Shown one piece after another: positions 49,729 to 59,600 of a stretch of DNA of 64,000 bases; position 1 is the first letter of the stretch, and every line of letters begins with the position of its first letter. A model generated the notes under the pieces. That model had not been told where the DNA came from and did not search any database. It worked only from the letters and a program-made list of their open reading frames with translations. The DNA comes from JANQPX01 sp050633905 (GTDB lineage Bacteria > Pseudomonadota > Alphaproteobacteria > Geminicoccales > Geminicoccaceae). The stretch lies in contig JBOEHJ010000075.1 in assembly GCA_050633905.1 (NCBI GenBank), forward strand, positions 1 to 64,000, read 5' to 3'. The position numbers and the translations under genes were made by a program.

Positions 49729-51165
49729 TTAGCCCATCATGATATTGGCGAATTTCACGTCCATATAGTCAAGCAGGCCATCCGGGCCATTCTCTCGGCC
49801 AAAGCCTGAGTGATTGACCCCGCCGAAAGGCATCTCTGCCGTGGCGGCAACGTAGTTGTTCACCCCAACAATACCGGTGCGCAGGCCTTCCATGGTCTTC
49901 ATTGCCATTTCTTGGCTCTGGGTGAAGACATAGCCGGCAAGACCGTAGGAAAGGCTGTTGGCGCGCGCGATCACCTCGTCGAAATCCTCGAAGGTGGTGA
50001 CCGGTGCGATCGGGCCAAAGGGCTCATCATTCATCACGCGCATATCGTCGGTGACATCGGTGAAGACTGTCGGCTCGTAGAAATAGCCCTTGTTCTTATC
50101 GGCCGGACGTTTGCCGCCGCAAGCCACCGTCGCGCCCTCACTCCTGGTGTCCTCGACCATCTGCTCGACGAAATCGAGGCGCTTCTTGTTGATCAAGGGG
50201 CCGATCTCGGTGTCCGGCTCCAGGCCATGGCCGATTTTCATCTTGGCGAGTGCCCCGACGAAGGTCTCATTAAACACCTTCTCGTGCTTCTTGTGCACGA
50301 AGAAACGGGTCGGCGAGACGCAGACCTGGCCGTTGTTGCGCGACTTGCCAGCAGCGGCGGCAATGGCGGTTTTGACCGGATCGACATCCTCATGGATGAT
50401 CACCGGCGCATGGCCGCCAAGTTCCATTGACATGCGCTTCACCGTATCGGCAGCACGACGCATCAGATGCTGACCGACCGGGATCGATCCAGTAAACGAG
50501 ACTTTTCGTACGAGGTCGCTGTCCATAATGGTCTCAGAAATGACCTCAGGCAGGCCGGTCACCAGATTGACCGTGCCCTTGGGGGCACCCGCATCGATGA
50601 AGCATTTCACCAGCTCGACGACGGCACCGGTTCCTTCCTCGGCGGGCCGCGCCACGATCGTGCAGCCGCTTGCGAGGGCTGGTGCAATTTTTCGTGCCTG
50701 CAGCAACACCGGGAAATTCCAGGCGGTGAAGGCGCCGACCACGCCGACCGGCTCATAAACCGTCATGAACCGATTATTGCCGGTCCGCCCCGGAATGGTC
50801 TGGCCGAAGATCCGCCTCGCCTCATCGGCATACCAGTCGATCAATTCGACAGCGTTCATCAGCTCCGCCTTGGACTGGCCAAGGGGCTTGCCACATTCAA
50901 GTGTCAATTGATGGGCAATGCGCTCGGTGCGTTCCGCGAGGAGCTGGGCGGTCTTTCGCAGCACCTTGGAGCGCTCCCAGCCGGAGACATGGCGCCAGCT
51001 CTGAAAAGCGGTATGCGCTGCCTTGATCGCCGCTTCGACATCAGCGCGATCGGCCTGAGCCGCCGTCGTCACCCCTTCTTCCGTTGCAGGATCGATGATT
51101 TCGATGGTGCCACCGGCCATGGCGGGCTGCCATTGGCCATCGATATAAAGTTCAGTCGTCAGCAT
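49729..51165 (-). CDS. NAD(P)-dependent aldehyde dehydrogenase
   Basis: The 478-residue protein has the ALDH landmarks TAWNFPVLLQARKIAPAL, MELGGHAPVII (general-base Glu), NNGQVCVSPTRFFV (nucleophilic Cys) and DEPFGPIAPV. The set is closest to succinate-semialdehyde/aldehyde dehydrogenases acting on polar aldehydes; the exact substrate is unknown. The start at 51165 has AGGGGAG upstream. It follows cofH by about 107 bases on the same strand and may be the last gene of the F420 operon. Confidence 0.92.
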   Translation of the reverse strand: MLTTELYIDGQWQPAMAGGTIEIIDPATEEGVTTAAQADRADVEAAIKAAHTAFQSWRHVSGWERSKVLRKTAQLLAERTERIAHQLTLECGKPLGQSKAELMNAVELIDWYADEARRIFGQTIPGRTGNNRFMTVYEPVGVVGAFTAWNFPVLLQARKIAPALASGCTIVARPAEEGTGAVVELVKCFIDAGAPKGTVNLVTGLPEVISETIMDSDLVRKVSFTGSIPVGQHLMRRAADTVKRMSMELGGHAPVIIHEDVDPVKTAIAAAAGKSRNNGQVCVSPTRFFVHKKHEKVFNETFVGALAKMKIGHGLEPDTEIGPLINKKRLDFVEQMVEDTRSEGATVACGGKRPADKNKGYFYEPTVFTDVTDDMRVMNDEPFGPIAPVTTFEDFDEVIARANSLSYGLAGYVFTQSQEMAMKTMEGLRTGIVGVNNYVAATAEMPFGGVNHSGFGRENGPDGLLDYMDVKFANIMMG

Positions 51166-51272
51166 GTACGCTCCCCCTATCAGCTGTCTGCACGTCATAT
51201 AGGTGATCGAATGCCATAGCGAAAGATCATGCGGTCAAGATGACCTTATGATGCCGACACGATCAGCGGTGG

Positions 51273-52499
51273 CTAGTTGGGAAGGTTTAGGAAATCGAGT
51301 GGTGTCGCGCCGTCACGGGCGACCAGCGGGGCGATCTCTTTGGGGTCGTGATCGTCGAACATCTCGAGGACGTCGTAGAGCGTGTTGCGTTGGAAGGGGA
51401 TCTGGCCTGCCGCCCGGATCAGATCAACCATCTCGGCAGGCGTCACCTCTTGACCGTATCTGGCCCCCGATGAGCGGCTGATGCTCTCATTCATCAGCGT
51501 CCCGCCAAGATCGTTGGCGCCGCATGTCAGCATCTTCACGGCCATTTCATGACCGAGCTTGACCCAGGAAACCTGGATATTGTCGATCAAACCATGCAGC
51601 ATCACGCGGGCGACTGCATGCATCTTCAGGTTTTCATCCTCCGTCGGCCCGGGGCGTACATCAGCGCGGCGCGCATAGAGCGGACTGTCCTGATGAACGA
51701 AGCCAAGGGGTACGAGCTCGGTGAAGCCTCCCGTTTCCCGCTGGATATCCCGTAGCAGACCGAGATGGGCTGCCCAGTGATGAGGTTGATCAATATGCCC
51801 ATACATGATGGTCGCCGTGGTCGGCATGCCGACGCGGTGAGCGGATTTGATGATTGTCACCCAGTCCTCGGTGCTGAGTTTGTCGCGGGTCAGCTGTTTT
51901 CGGATGGTGACATCGAGGATCTCGGCGGCCGTACCCGGCATGGACCCTAGGCCGGCTTCTTTCAGGCTTTGGATATAGTCAGGGTAGGGCATCTTGGAGA
52001 GCTTGGCGCCGTACCAGATCTCGAAGGGTGAAAAGGCGTGGATGTGGAGATCCGGGAGGTCGGCCTTGATAGCCTGGAGGATGTTCGCGTAATGCCGCCA
52101 GCTCAAATCCGGGTTCAACCCGCCTTGGATGCAGACCTCCGTAGCACCGCGCTTGGCCGCTTCTCGCGCACGGCGGACGATCTCGTCGAAATCGAGAACT
52201 TCGGCTCCTGCCTGCTCCCGACGTTTGGCGAAACCGCAGAATTGGCAGCCCATATAGCAGATATTGGTAAAATTGATGTTGCGGCAGACGACGAAGCTCG
52301 CTCGGTTGCCTCTGGTCATGCGCCGTAGCCCATCAGCCGCGCGAAACAGGGCGTCCCTATCAGCCCCGGTTGTACCGAACAAGGCGGTGGCGTCGTCGGT
52401 GGAGATTTCTTTGCCGAGAAAGGGCTTTTCCAGGACGCGTGCGATCGGCACTGAGGCCAGGCCGAGATCCGGGTCCCTGAGGTGGCTAGTCTGCTTCAT
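51273..52499 (-). CDS. cofH: FO synthase subunit 2 (CofH)
   Basis: CofH is the radical-SAM enzyme that joins a tyrosine-derived radical fragment to 5-amino-6-ribitylaminouracil during assembly of FO, the flavin part of coenzyme F420. The 408-residue protein carries CYMGCQFCGF (Cys81, 85, 88) for the radical-SAM cluster. It also has VCIQGGLNP, LGSMPGTAAEILD, TTATIMYGH and GFVHQDSPL, all CofH landmarks. The start at 52499 lies four bases after the cofG stop; a longer reading to 52532 overlaps cofG. CofH plus CofG together make FO. The later F420 genes (cofC, cofD, cofE) are not in the window. Confidence 0.94.
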   Translation of the reverse strand: MKQTSHLRDPDLGLASVPIARVLEKPFLGKEISTDDATALFGTTGADRDALFRAADGLRRMTRGNRASFVVCRNINFTNICYMGCQFCGFAKRREQAGAEVLDFDEIVRRAREAAKRGATEVCIQGGLNPDLSWRHYANILQAIKADLPDLHIHAFSPFEIWYGAKLSKMPYPDYIQSLKEAGLGSMPGTAAEILDVTIRKQLTRDKLSTEDWVTIIKSAHRVGMPTTATIMYGHIDQPHHWAAHLGLLRDIQRETGGFTELVPLGFVHQDSPLYARRADVRPGPTEDENLKMHAVARVMLHGLIDNIQVSWVKLGHEMAVKMLTCGANDLGGTLMNESISRSSGARYGQEVTPAEMVDLIRAAGQIPFQRNTLYDVLEMFDDHDPKEIAPLVARDGATPLDFLNLPN

Positions 52500-52503
52500 C
52501 GGA

Positions 52504-53682
52504 TCAGAACCGTTGATCGGCAGCAAGACCATCTGGCCCGGTCATCGGCTGCAATTTGTCTGCCATGGCCGGCTCGAGGAAGTCGTCATCGCCATCCAGA
52601 AAATCGGGATAAACGGTCAGCCGCTCTTTGAGCTCGAACCCCTTGGCCTCCGTCGTCGCTCGCAGGTGACCGATCGCGGGCCAGGCGTGATCCGGGTTGA
52701 TATAATCGATGGTAAGAGGAGAAATCCCGCCCCAATCGTTGATCCCAGCATCAATATAAGCGCCGTGGCGTTCGCTCAGATTGGGCGGTGCCTGCAGGCT
52801 TATTTCTTTGGGGAGGATCAACCTTGCTACTGCGAGTGTGCGCAGCATGTCATCCAAACCAGGCTCTGGATGATCCGCCATCGTGATGCCTTTCTTGGCT
52901 TGGAAGTTCTGAACGATGACCTCCTGAATATGGCCATAGGTCAGATGAACCTCGCGGATCGCCTGCAAGCTCTCTATGCGCTCATTCCAGGTTTCCCCAA
53001 TCCCGATGAGAATACCGGTGGTGAAGGGAACACGCGCATGCCCGGCGCGTTCCAACGTACGCAGACGCTGAAGAGGCACCTTATCGGGGCAAGCGTGGTG
53101 GGGCATGCCCGGCTGCATTAACCGGCGGGACACGTTTTCCAGCATCATGCCCATGGAGCCCGAAACCGGCTTCAGCATCGCGATTTCGTCTTCAGCGAGC
53201 GAGCCCGCATTGATATGGGGAATCAGGCTGGTTTCGTTGACGACCCAAGTACAGATCTCCCGGAGATAATCGGTCATGCGTTGGTAGCCGAGTTTGCGCA
53301 ACCGACCCTTCGCCAGGTCGTAGCGAAGCTCCGGCTTTTCACCGAGTGAAAAAAGAACCTCCTTGCAGCCGAGTTTTTCGCCCTCCAGTACGACCTCTTT
53401 GACCTCGTCCGGCGTCATGATTCGCGCCTCGGGCGAGCTTGGATGTTTGACGAACACGCAATAGCCGCAAGTATCCCGACACATATTGGTAAGCGGTACG
53501 AACACTTTTCGCGAATAGGTGATCGTTTTGCCAGAACGGCGATCGCGGATGGCAGCAGCTTCCGCAAGCAACTCATCAAGGTCGGCCGTTTCCAATAAAT
53601 CTGCGGAAAGGCGACGGTCACCACTCATTGCATGCTCCGGCAAGTCAGCCGGCGCCGGTCGGCGCAGGCGTTCAGTGGTCAT
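52504..53682 (-). CDS. cofG: FO synthase subunit 1 (CofG)
   Basis: CofG closes the deazaflavin ring of FO by radical chemistry. The 392-residue protein has CRDTCGYCVF (Cys68, 72, 75) for the radical-SAM cluster. GCKEVLFSLGEKPE, YGHIQEVIVQNFQAK and NDWGGISPLTIDYINPDHAWP are typical CofG segments. The start at 53682 overlaps the DUF3500 stop by eleven bases; a much longer upstream reading is low-complexity Thr/Ser sequence and is rejected. It is immediately followed by cofH. In many bacteria these two are fused (FbiC); the split form is more common in archaea and cyanobacteria and also occurs in some proteobacteria. Confidence 0.94.
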   Translation of the reverse strand: MTTERLRRPAPADLPEHAMSGDRRLSADLLETADLDELLAEAAAIRDRRSGKTITYSRKVFVPLTNMCRDTCGYCVFVKHPSSPEARIMTPDEVKEVVLEGEKLGCKEVLFSLGEKPELRYDLAKGRLRKLGYQRMTDYLREICTWVVNETSLIPHINAGSLAEDEIAMLKPVSGSMGMMLENVSRRLMQPGMPHHACPDKVPLQRLRTLERAGHARVPFTTGILIGIGETWNERIESLQAIREVHLTYGHIQEVIVQNFQAKKGITMADHPEPGLDDMLRTLAVARLILPKEISLQAPPNLSERHGAYIDAGINDWGGISPLTIDYINPDHAWPAIGHLRATTEAKGFELKERLTVYPDFLDGDDDFLEPAMADKLQPMTGPDGLAADQRF

Positions 53683-54817
53683 GCTCTGCGTAGTGACGGG
53701 CGAGCACATCGCCGCCGAAGTCATTGGCGAGATCGCGCCAGACGGCGTGGATGTGGTTGGCGCCGCGCTGGGTGTTGTCATATTCGATAAAGAGACGTTC
53801 GCCCTGGATGCGGTAGTAATGGGGTTGATGACGCTCATCGCCGCCTGCCCAGGCGAATTTTAGTCTCCCGAATTCTTTCTCGACCAGATCGAGCTGCGCG
53901 TCGGCAAGGGCGTCGGGCAGACGATTGAGGTAGCAGCCGATCAAGTCGCGCAGGATGTCGGCCTGACCCGGGTTCAGATCGCCCGTGGCGATCCCCTTTG
54001 GCTCTTTTGTGAAGCTCAGGCGATCAAGATGTTCGCCTTTCAGCCCGAGGGCATCCTCCGCGGTGGCCTGCATGGCCACAACCTGTTCGCCAAGCTCGTC
54101 GCGAAACCGTTTTCGCCAGAGATCCTTGATCGGCAACGGGTAATCACCCTCGGATACGATAGGGCGGTTGGCGCTCACCAGGTCCACCGGTGCTACCGGC
54201 GAGATCAGCGCCAGCTCGCGTTTTCCTTCACCAAGATCACGAAACAGCTCCCGGCCAAGATCTTCGATCGCGGCCAATGGTCGATGCAGATGAGGTCCGA
54301 GCAGCGGGCTATCTGCTGGATCGGCGCCGAAGAAATTCGGCGTGCTTGCGACCACCTCGCCGTCACGGATGAGAAAATGCAACGAGAGATGATGCCCCGC
54401 AAACCGCCAAGCCCAGGTGCCACCGGCACCCGGGTTACCAGAAGTGCTACCGGCGCTGGGGGTGCCGAAGATGGTGATGTAGTAAAGGAAGGGGTCGCGT
54501 CCGCGCTCGCGGCTGAAATCGACGCGAAAACCTTCGAGTTGATCCAGGATGTTCTCCAGCCCCATGATGGCGGCTGCGGTCACGTAGCCGGGAGTCGAAA
54601 GTCCGGACGCCACGAGTTGATGGACCAAGCGATGCTGCGCGGCATTCATGGCGGCGAGGGGCAGGCCGCCGTGGTCGGTCGGTGTGTAGAACCAGAGCCG
54701 CCGTTCCTCATCATCCGGAAATGGCCGATTCGCAAGCTTGCTCTGCGCCGGATCGAGGGCATCGAGCAACCTCGATGCTGCCTCGATCATTCCCCCTGCA
54801 ACATTGTCCATGCTCAT
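53672..54817 (-). CDS. DUF3500 family protein
   Basis: The 381-residue protein matches DUF3500. It has RLWFYTPTDHGGLPLAAMNAAQ, YYITIFGTPS, WAWRFAGHHLSLHFLIRDG, FFGADPADS and late HYYRIQGERLFIEYDNTQRGANHIHAVWRD. The family is widespread and has no established biochemistry. Here it overlaps cofG by eleven bases and follows an FAD monooxygenase by seven, so it is made together with F420-related enzymes. A signal peptide is not evident with this start; a longer reading to 54883 would add a hydrophobic leader, but the ribosome site is weak for both. Confidence 0.88.
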   Translation of the reverse strand: MSMDNVAGGMIEAASRLLDALDPAQSKLANRPFPDDEERRLWFYTPTDHGGLPLAAMNAAQHRLVHQLVASGLSTPGYVTAAAIMGLENILDQLEGFRVDFSRERGRDPFLYYITIFGTPSAGSTSGNPGAGGTWAWRFAGHHLSLHFLIRDGEVVASTPNFFGADPADSPLLGPHLHRPLAAIEDLGRELFRDLGEGKRELALISPVAPVDLVSANRPIVSEGDYPLPIKDLWRKRFRDELGEQVVAMQATAEDALGLKGEHLDRLSFTKEPKGIATGDLNPGQADILRDLIGCYLNRLPDALADAQLDLVEKEFGRLKFAWAGGDERHQPHYYRIQGERLFIEYDNTQRGANHIHAVWRDLANDFGGDVLARHYAEHDH

Positions 54818-54824
54818 GACCCAA

Positions 54825-56009
54825 TCAGTCCCCGGGCTGGTACAAACCAAACTGTAAAAAAGGATCGCCTGGAATCCAGGCATTGTCGACCTGTGATCGC
54901 CGACCGATCTGCCGTGCCCGCGCCACCAGTTCGCGGCCGAGCTTCATCTGCTTTGGCTCCCAAATTCGGAGCGCCTCATCGATCGTCCGCGTCTGATCGA
55001 GCGCTGTCGCCAGCGCCCAACTATCCTCTGCTGCCTTGGCCGATCCGGCACCGGCATGGGGTCTGGCGACGAACGCGGCATCGCCGATCAGGCAAACCCG
55101 GCCGAACGCCATCTTCTCGATCTCAACATCATAGACCACCTGCAGGAACAGGTCTTCAACGCCAAGAACAAGCTTGGCGAGGTCGGATGGCAGACGTGCT
55201 TCCGCCGTTGCCCGAACCTCATTCAGGTGATGATCGGCGATGACACCCGGTGGCAAGGATATCGTCCGGCGCTTACCTGTCCGGTCGGTCATGAGGTCGT
55301 CGAGTTCGTCGCCTTCCAGATAGTTGCGGTACCAGACGAAATTGATCAGCCGCTCGCCTTCGGCGACCGAGCCATCCAGCCCCGGGATCGGGTAAATCAG
55401 GATATGGCTGTTTGCCATCACATGGTAAGTGATGGCCTCGCAGAGACGTTCGGCAAGGGAGGGCGGCAGATCCCGCTCGTGCATCATGCCGCGCCAGGCG
55501 ACATAACCCGCATAGTTTGAGGTTGTCATCGGTTGTAGACAAGTTCGCGACATCGAGCCGATACCATCGGCGCAAAGCAGAAGATCGGCGTCAGTTGACT
55601 GGCCGTTGGTAAAGTGGACGTTGACGCCCTCGTCGGTCGCCGACCAGTGCTTGAGCTCGTGATCGAGCTGGTAGCGATCCCGATCGAAGGCGGTGAGGAG
55701 ACTGCGATAGGCTGTGGTCCAGGAGCTGAACCGGTGGTCATGCTGCTGTTCGTGGATAACGCGACCGCCTCGCCCGAGATAGCGGACGACGCCGGTTTTG
55801 ATGCTGATGTCATCGATGTCGACGCCGGCGCGCTGGATCGGGTAACGCGCCGTCGCCTCCAGTAGAACAATGCCCGCGCCACGTTGCTCGAGTTCGATCG
55901 GAGACCGCTCGAATACCGTCACGTCATGACCGGCATCGCGCAGCAGGCAGGCGGCCGTGAGACCGCCAATCGATCCACCTGCGATGGCGATCCGCGTTGC
56001 TTGTACCAT
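54825..56009 (-). CDS. FAD-dependent aromatic-type monooxygenase
   Basis: The 394-residue protein starts with IAIAGGSIGGLTAACLL (FAD-binding GxGxxG). It has LLLCADGIGSMSR (second FAD/NADPH motif) and GRVCLIGDAAFVARPHAGAGSAKAAEDS, the conserved GD motif of salicylate- or 2,6-dihydroxypyridine-hydroxylase-like monooxygenases. It would use NAD(P)H and O2 to hydroxylate an aromatic or heteroaromatic ring; the substrate is unknown. The usual His after GDAA is Phe here. It lies between the F420-oxidoreductase-like gene (9 bases) and DUF3500 (7 bases), so it belongs to the operon. Confidence 0.9.
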   Translation of the reverse strand: MVQATRIAIAGGSIGGLTAACLLRDAGHDVTVFERSPIELEQRGAGIVLLEATARYPIQRAGVDIDDISIKTGVVRYLGRGGRVIHEQQHDHRFSSWTTAYRSLLTAFDRDRYQLDHELKHWSATDEGVNVHFTNGQSTDADLLLCADGIGSMSRTCLQPMTTSNYAGYVAWRGMMHERDLPPSLAERLCEAITYHVMANSHILIYPIPGLDGSVAEGERLINFVWYRNYLEGDELDDLMTDRTGKRRTISLPPGVIADHHLNEVRATAEARLPSDLAKLVLGVEDLFLQVVYDVEIEKMAFGRVCLIGDAAFVARPHAGAGSAKAAEDSWALATALDQTRTIDEALRIWEPKQMKLGRELVARARQIGRRSQVDNAWIPGDPFLQFGLYQPGD

Positions 56010-56018
56010 CGCGGCTGG

Positions 56019-56540
56019 TTATGGCTGTCCAAAGGTGGCGATGCGGTCGACCCGGCATTCGAACAGCACCCGGCGCTCGTTCAGCGAAGGATCGCGTAGC
56101 CCGTAATCGCCATCATTGCCGGTGTATTTCTTCCAAATGCGGTTGAGCTGCTCAGTGACCCACTTGCCGTCACGCGGATCATCCTCGCTGATCTCACGTT
56201 CGACCGTCACCTTGAGGCTCATCCAGTGGTACATGTTCTCGGGGTTCAACAGCAGCAGCGTGATCTCCGGGGTCTTTCGGATCCAGCCTGTCTTCTTGCG
56301 GTGCTCGGCGGCATTCACCAGCACCTTGTCGCCCTCGTAATCAAACCACATCGGCGTGAGATTGGGCCGGCCATCACCGCCGATAACCGCCATGACCACA
56401 GGGATCGGCTTGTCCATCAACTGCTTGTAGGTCTCATCCAGATCGCTGATGCTGTTCACCGTATAGCGATCGCCGATAGCGAATTGATTGGCCTGGAGGC
56501 CATTGGCGACGTCCAGAAATTTGGCAACGGTCACTGACAT
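56019..56540 (-). CDS. Probable F420-dependent oxidoreductase (PPOX/FDOR family)
   Basis: The 173-residue protein has the split-barrel fold of pyridoxamine-phosphate-oxidase-like proteins. IPVVMAVIGGDGRPNLTPMWFDYEGDKVLVNAAEHRKK is the pattern of the group that binds F420 (Rv1155-type), and YHWMSLKVTVEREISEDDP follows. Binding of F420 rather than FMN is inferred from this pattern and from cofG/cofH in the same operon. It would reduce an enone, imine or similar substrate by hydride transfer. It is the first gene of the minus-strand run, with GGGGAGGAG eight bases before ATG 56540. Confidence 0.82.
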   Translation of the reverse strand: MSVTVAKFLDVANGLQANQFAIGDRYTVNSISDLDETYKQLMDKPIPVVMAVIGGDGRPNLTPMWFDYEGDKVLVNAAEHRKKTGWIRKTPEITLLLLNPENMYHWMSLKVTVEREISEDDPRDGKWVTEQLNRIWKKYTGNDGDYGLRDPSLNERRVLFECRVDRIATFGQP

Positions 56541-56662
56541 GGTTTCTTCTCCTCCCCAATTCATGGCACCTTTTGATATCAGCAATCATCGTTGACCGGC
56601 ATCAAAGGAGCGTCAAGGGGAAAGGGAAGCGGGGGCCAAATGGTTGGAAAATGTACGAACCG

Positions 56663-59600
56663 CTAAACGGCTTCTTTTCTTAAGACGGTCCAATTGGTCA
56701 GTGGCTCGGGTCTGCCGACGGCGATACCTTGGGCAAAGTCGACGCCGATATGACGCAGCGTCTTGGCTGTTTTCTCCGTCTCGATACATTCAGCAACGGT
56801 AAGAAGATCGAGGCTTTTGGCGACGTGATGGATGGCTTCGACCATTGTCCTGCTGCGCTTGTCCTGATCGATATCGCGGATGAACGCACCGTCGATTTTC
56901 AGATAGTCGACAGGCAGTTGCTTGAGGTAGCTGAAGGACGACAAGCCGCTGCCGAAATCGTCGAGCGCGAAGCGGCAGCCGATTTTCTTGAGCTTCATGA
57001 TGAGCGCCTTCGTTCTGGCGAAGCTCCTAATTGCGGCGGTCTCCGTGATCTCGAAACACACATGTTGAGGCTCGATCTCATAGGATTTGATCAGGCGTTC
57101 AATGACGGCAGCCAGGCCAACTTCGTTCAGGCTGACACCGGAGAGATTGATGCTCATCCGCGCATTGGGATGATTGGCGCGTATCGCCGGAAAAGCAGCA
57201 AAGCTATTTTCGATCACCCAGTAATCGATCTTGGTCATCAGACCATAGCGTTCAGCGGAGGGGATGAAGGCATTAGGCATCATCAGCGAGTCATCCTGCC
57301 GGTTCATGCGCAGCAGGATTTCGAAGCCGATCTCGCCGCTCGATGAATTGGTGAGCGGTATGATCGGCTGGGCGAACAGGACGAACCGATCGAAATCCAG
57401 CGCCCAGCTGATCAGGCTCGCCTTCGACATCTCATCCCGGCGCAATGCGAGCTCTTGGTCGCGGGCCTGATAGACTTCGACGCGATTGCGCCCGTCGTCT
57501 TTCGCCGCGTAGCAGGCCAGATCAGCCTCCGCCATGATGTCGTCGATACTGCTGCCGGAACCATCGATGATGGTCAATCCGATGCTGGCGCCGATCTCGA
57601 AGACGGTGTCGTCATGGAGAAAACGATCTTCGTTGAGGAAGGCAAGCAGTCTTTCCGCCATGTTCTTTGCGCGCCTAAGCGAGCAGTCATGGAGCAGCAA
57701 GCCGAACTCGTCGCCGCCCAGGCGGGCCAGGATATCGCTATCGCGCAACTTGCTGCTGAGCAGGTCGGCAACCTGTCGAAGAAGCCTGTCACCTGCCAGA
57801 TGTCCTGCCGTATCGTTCACGATCTTGAACTGATCGAGATCGATAAAGCACAAAACAGCAGGGCGATTGCCGCTGGTGCCAGCCTTGATCGCCTGATCCA
57901 GATGACGCTCGAAGGATCGCCTGTTGGGCAGGCCGGTCAGCGCATCGTGATTGGCTTGATATTCAAGCTGCTTTTCCAGGCGGTGGGCCGCTGTAATGTC
58001 CTTCGCCGCCCCGCGATAGCCAATGATCGCACCAGCTGCATTCTTAATCGGTCGAATAGTGCTGATCACGCGATAAACCTGGCCATCTACAGCACTCATG
58101 TCATGCTCTATTTCGACTATCCGATCGATTCCTGTTGTTAGAAATTCGTGCCTTAGACTGCTCCATTGCGGATCATTAAAGACATTATGGCCGAAAACCT
58201 CGGTTGGGTCCTTCCCCAAGAGCTCCTTTACCGGCCGCTTTGTAAGGGTCTCGATGCTCTCGGAAACATAGATATAGCGGCCTTTTGCGTCCTGTTCCCA
58301 AAACCAGTCGGCGGCCAGCTCTGTGAAATCCTTGAAACGGGATTGGCTTTCGGCGAGTGCCTCTTCGATCTTCTTCTTTTCCGTGATGTCCGTCACGACC
58401 AGCAACGTGCCGCCATCTGCAGTTCGGCGGTTCCGAACATGGGTCCAACGCCCGTTACTTTCTTGGAAATCAGCAACATCGAGCTCCGCTCGAAAGTTTC
58501 TTAGGCGTTCGACCAGCCATGCTTCTTCCTGCCCAATTGCATCGGCGATGCTACCGGATGAAACGCGTGCTTTAATGATCGTCTCGAACGACACGCCAAG
58601 CGCAAAGTCCGGCATTAATTTCGATTGCTTTAGGTAATAAATCCGATTGCAGGCGACGAGACGCTCATCTTTATCGAACAGCGCATAGCCATCGGCCAGA
58701 TGCTCGATAGCATCTTGGAATCGCTCCTTTGTACGCTTCGCTTCACGATGCTCGGTCATGTCACGGGTGGTCGCGATGGCGCCGGATATCGTCGAATCGG
58801 CCTCGCGATAAGGGACGATGGAGGTTTCCCAATAGCGGGGCACGCCATCGTTGCCGGCTCGCCAATATTCAAGCCGGGCAGGTGTTCCACGGGTCAAAAC
58901 GATGTCGTTCTTGACTTTGCAATCCGCTACTACGCCGTCATCGACATCACCCCAGCCGAGCAGATCGTCGACGGACATCCCGATGACTTGATCGATCGTT
59001 CGGCCAAAAAAGTCGAGGTTGCGTTGATTGAGAAAACGGATCCGCTCGTGCTTGTCGAAGATCAGAACTCGCTCGGCAATCTGATTAATGGCCGACTGGG
59101 TAACTTGGAGCTCCCGTGCCCGCTTGGTTGCGTCGGTCACATCGCGAAGAACCACGATGGCGCCGACGATGTCATCATGGCCGCTTCTGAACGGTTCCAA
59201 ATCGACGTCGAAATGCCTGGTCTCGCCATCCCCGTTGATTTGGCGGCGATGGGCATGAAGGCTCTTGCCGGCGAAGCAGTGATCGAGCTCTTTTTTCGAC
59301 GTGCCATAGAATTGCTCTTCGCCGATGATCTCAGCGAGATGCCGGCCTAGAAGGTCTGTTTTCGGTTTTCTGTAGAAGTGAACCATGGCGTCATTGATGA
59401 AGAGAAATCGATAGTCCTTATCGATGATGGCGACGAGGTCCTTCACCTGTTCCAGCGCCGATGCATAGTTACGAAGGTCGGCCTCCGCCCGGCGCGTTTC
59501 CGTGACATCGGTGACAATCAAAAGTGTGCCGCCATCGTTTGTCTTGATGTGCCGGGCCTGCACAATGCGTTGACCGTAGCGAATCTCCATCGATTGATTG

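Noticed and set aside
53683..53838. 52-codon N-terminal extension of CofG
   Set aside because: Low-complexity Ser/Thr/Pro sequence lying over the DUF3500 coding region; CofG proteins start near the shorter methionine.
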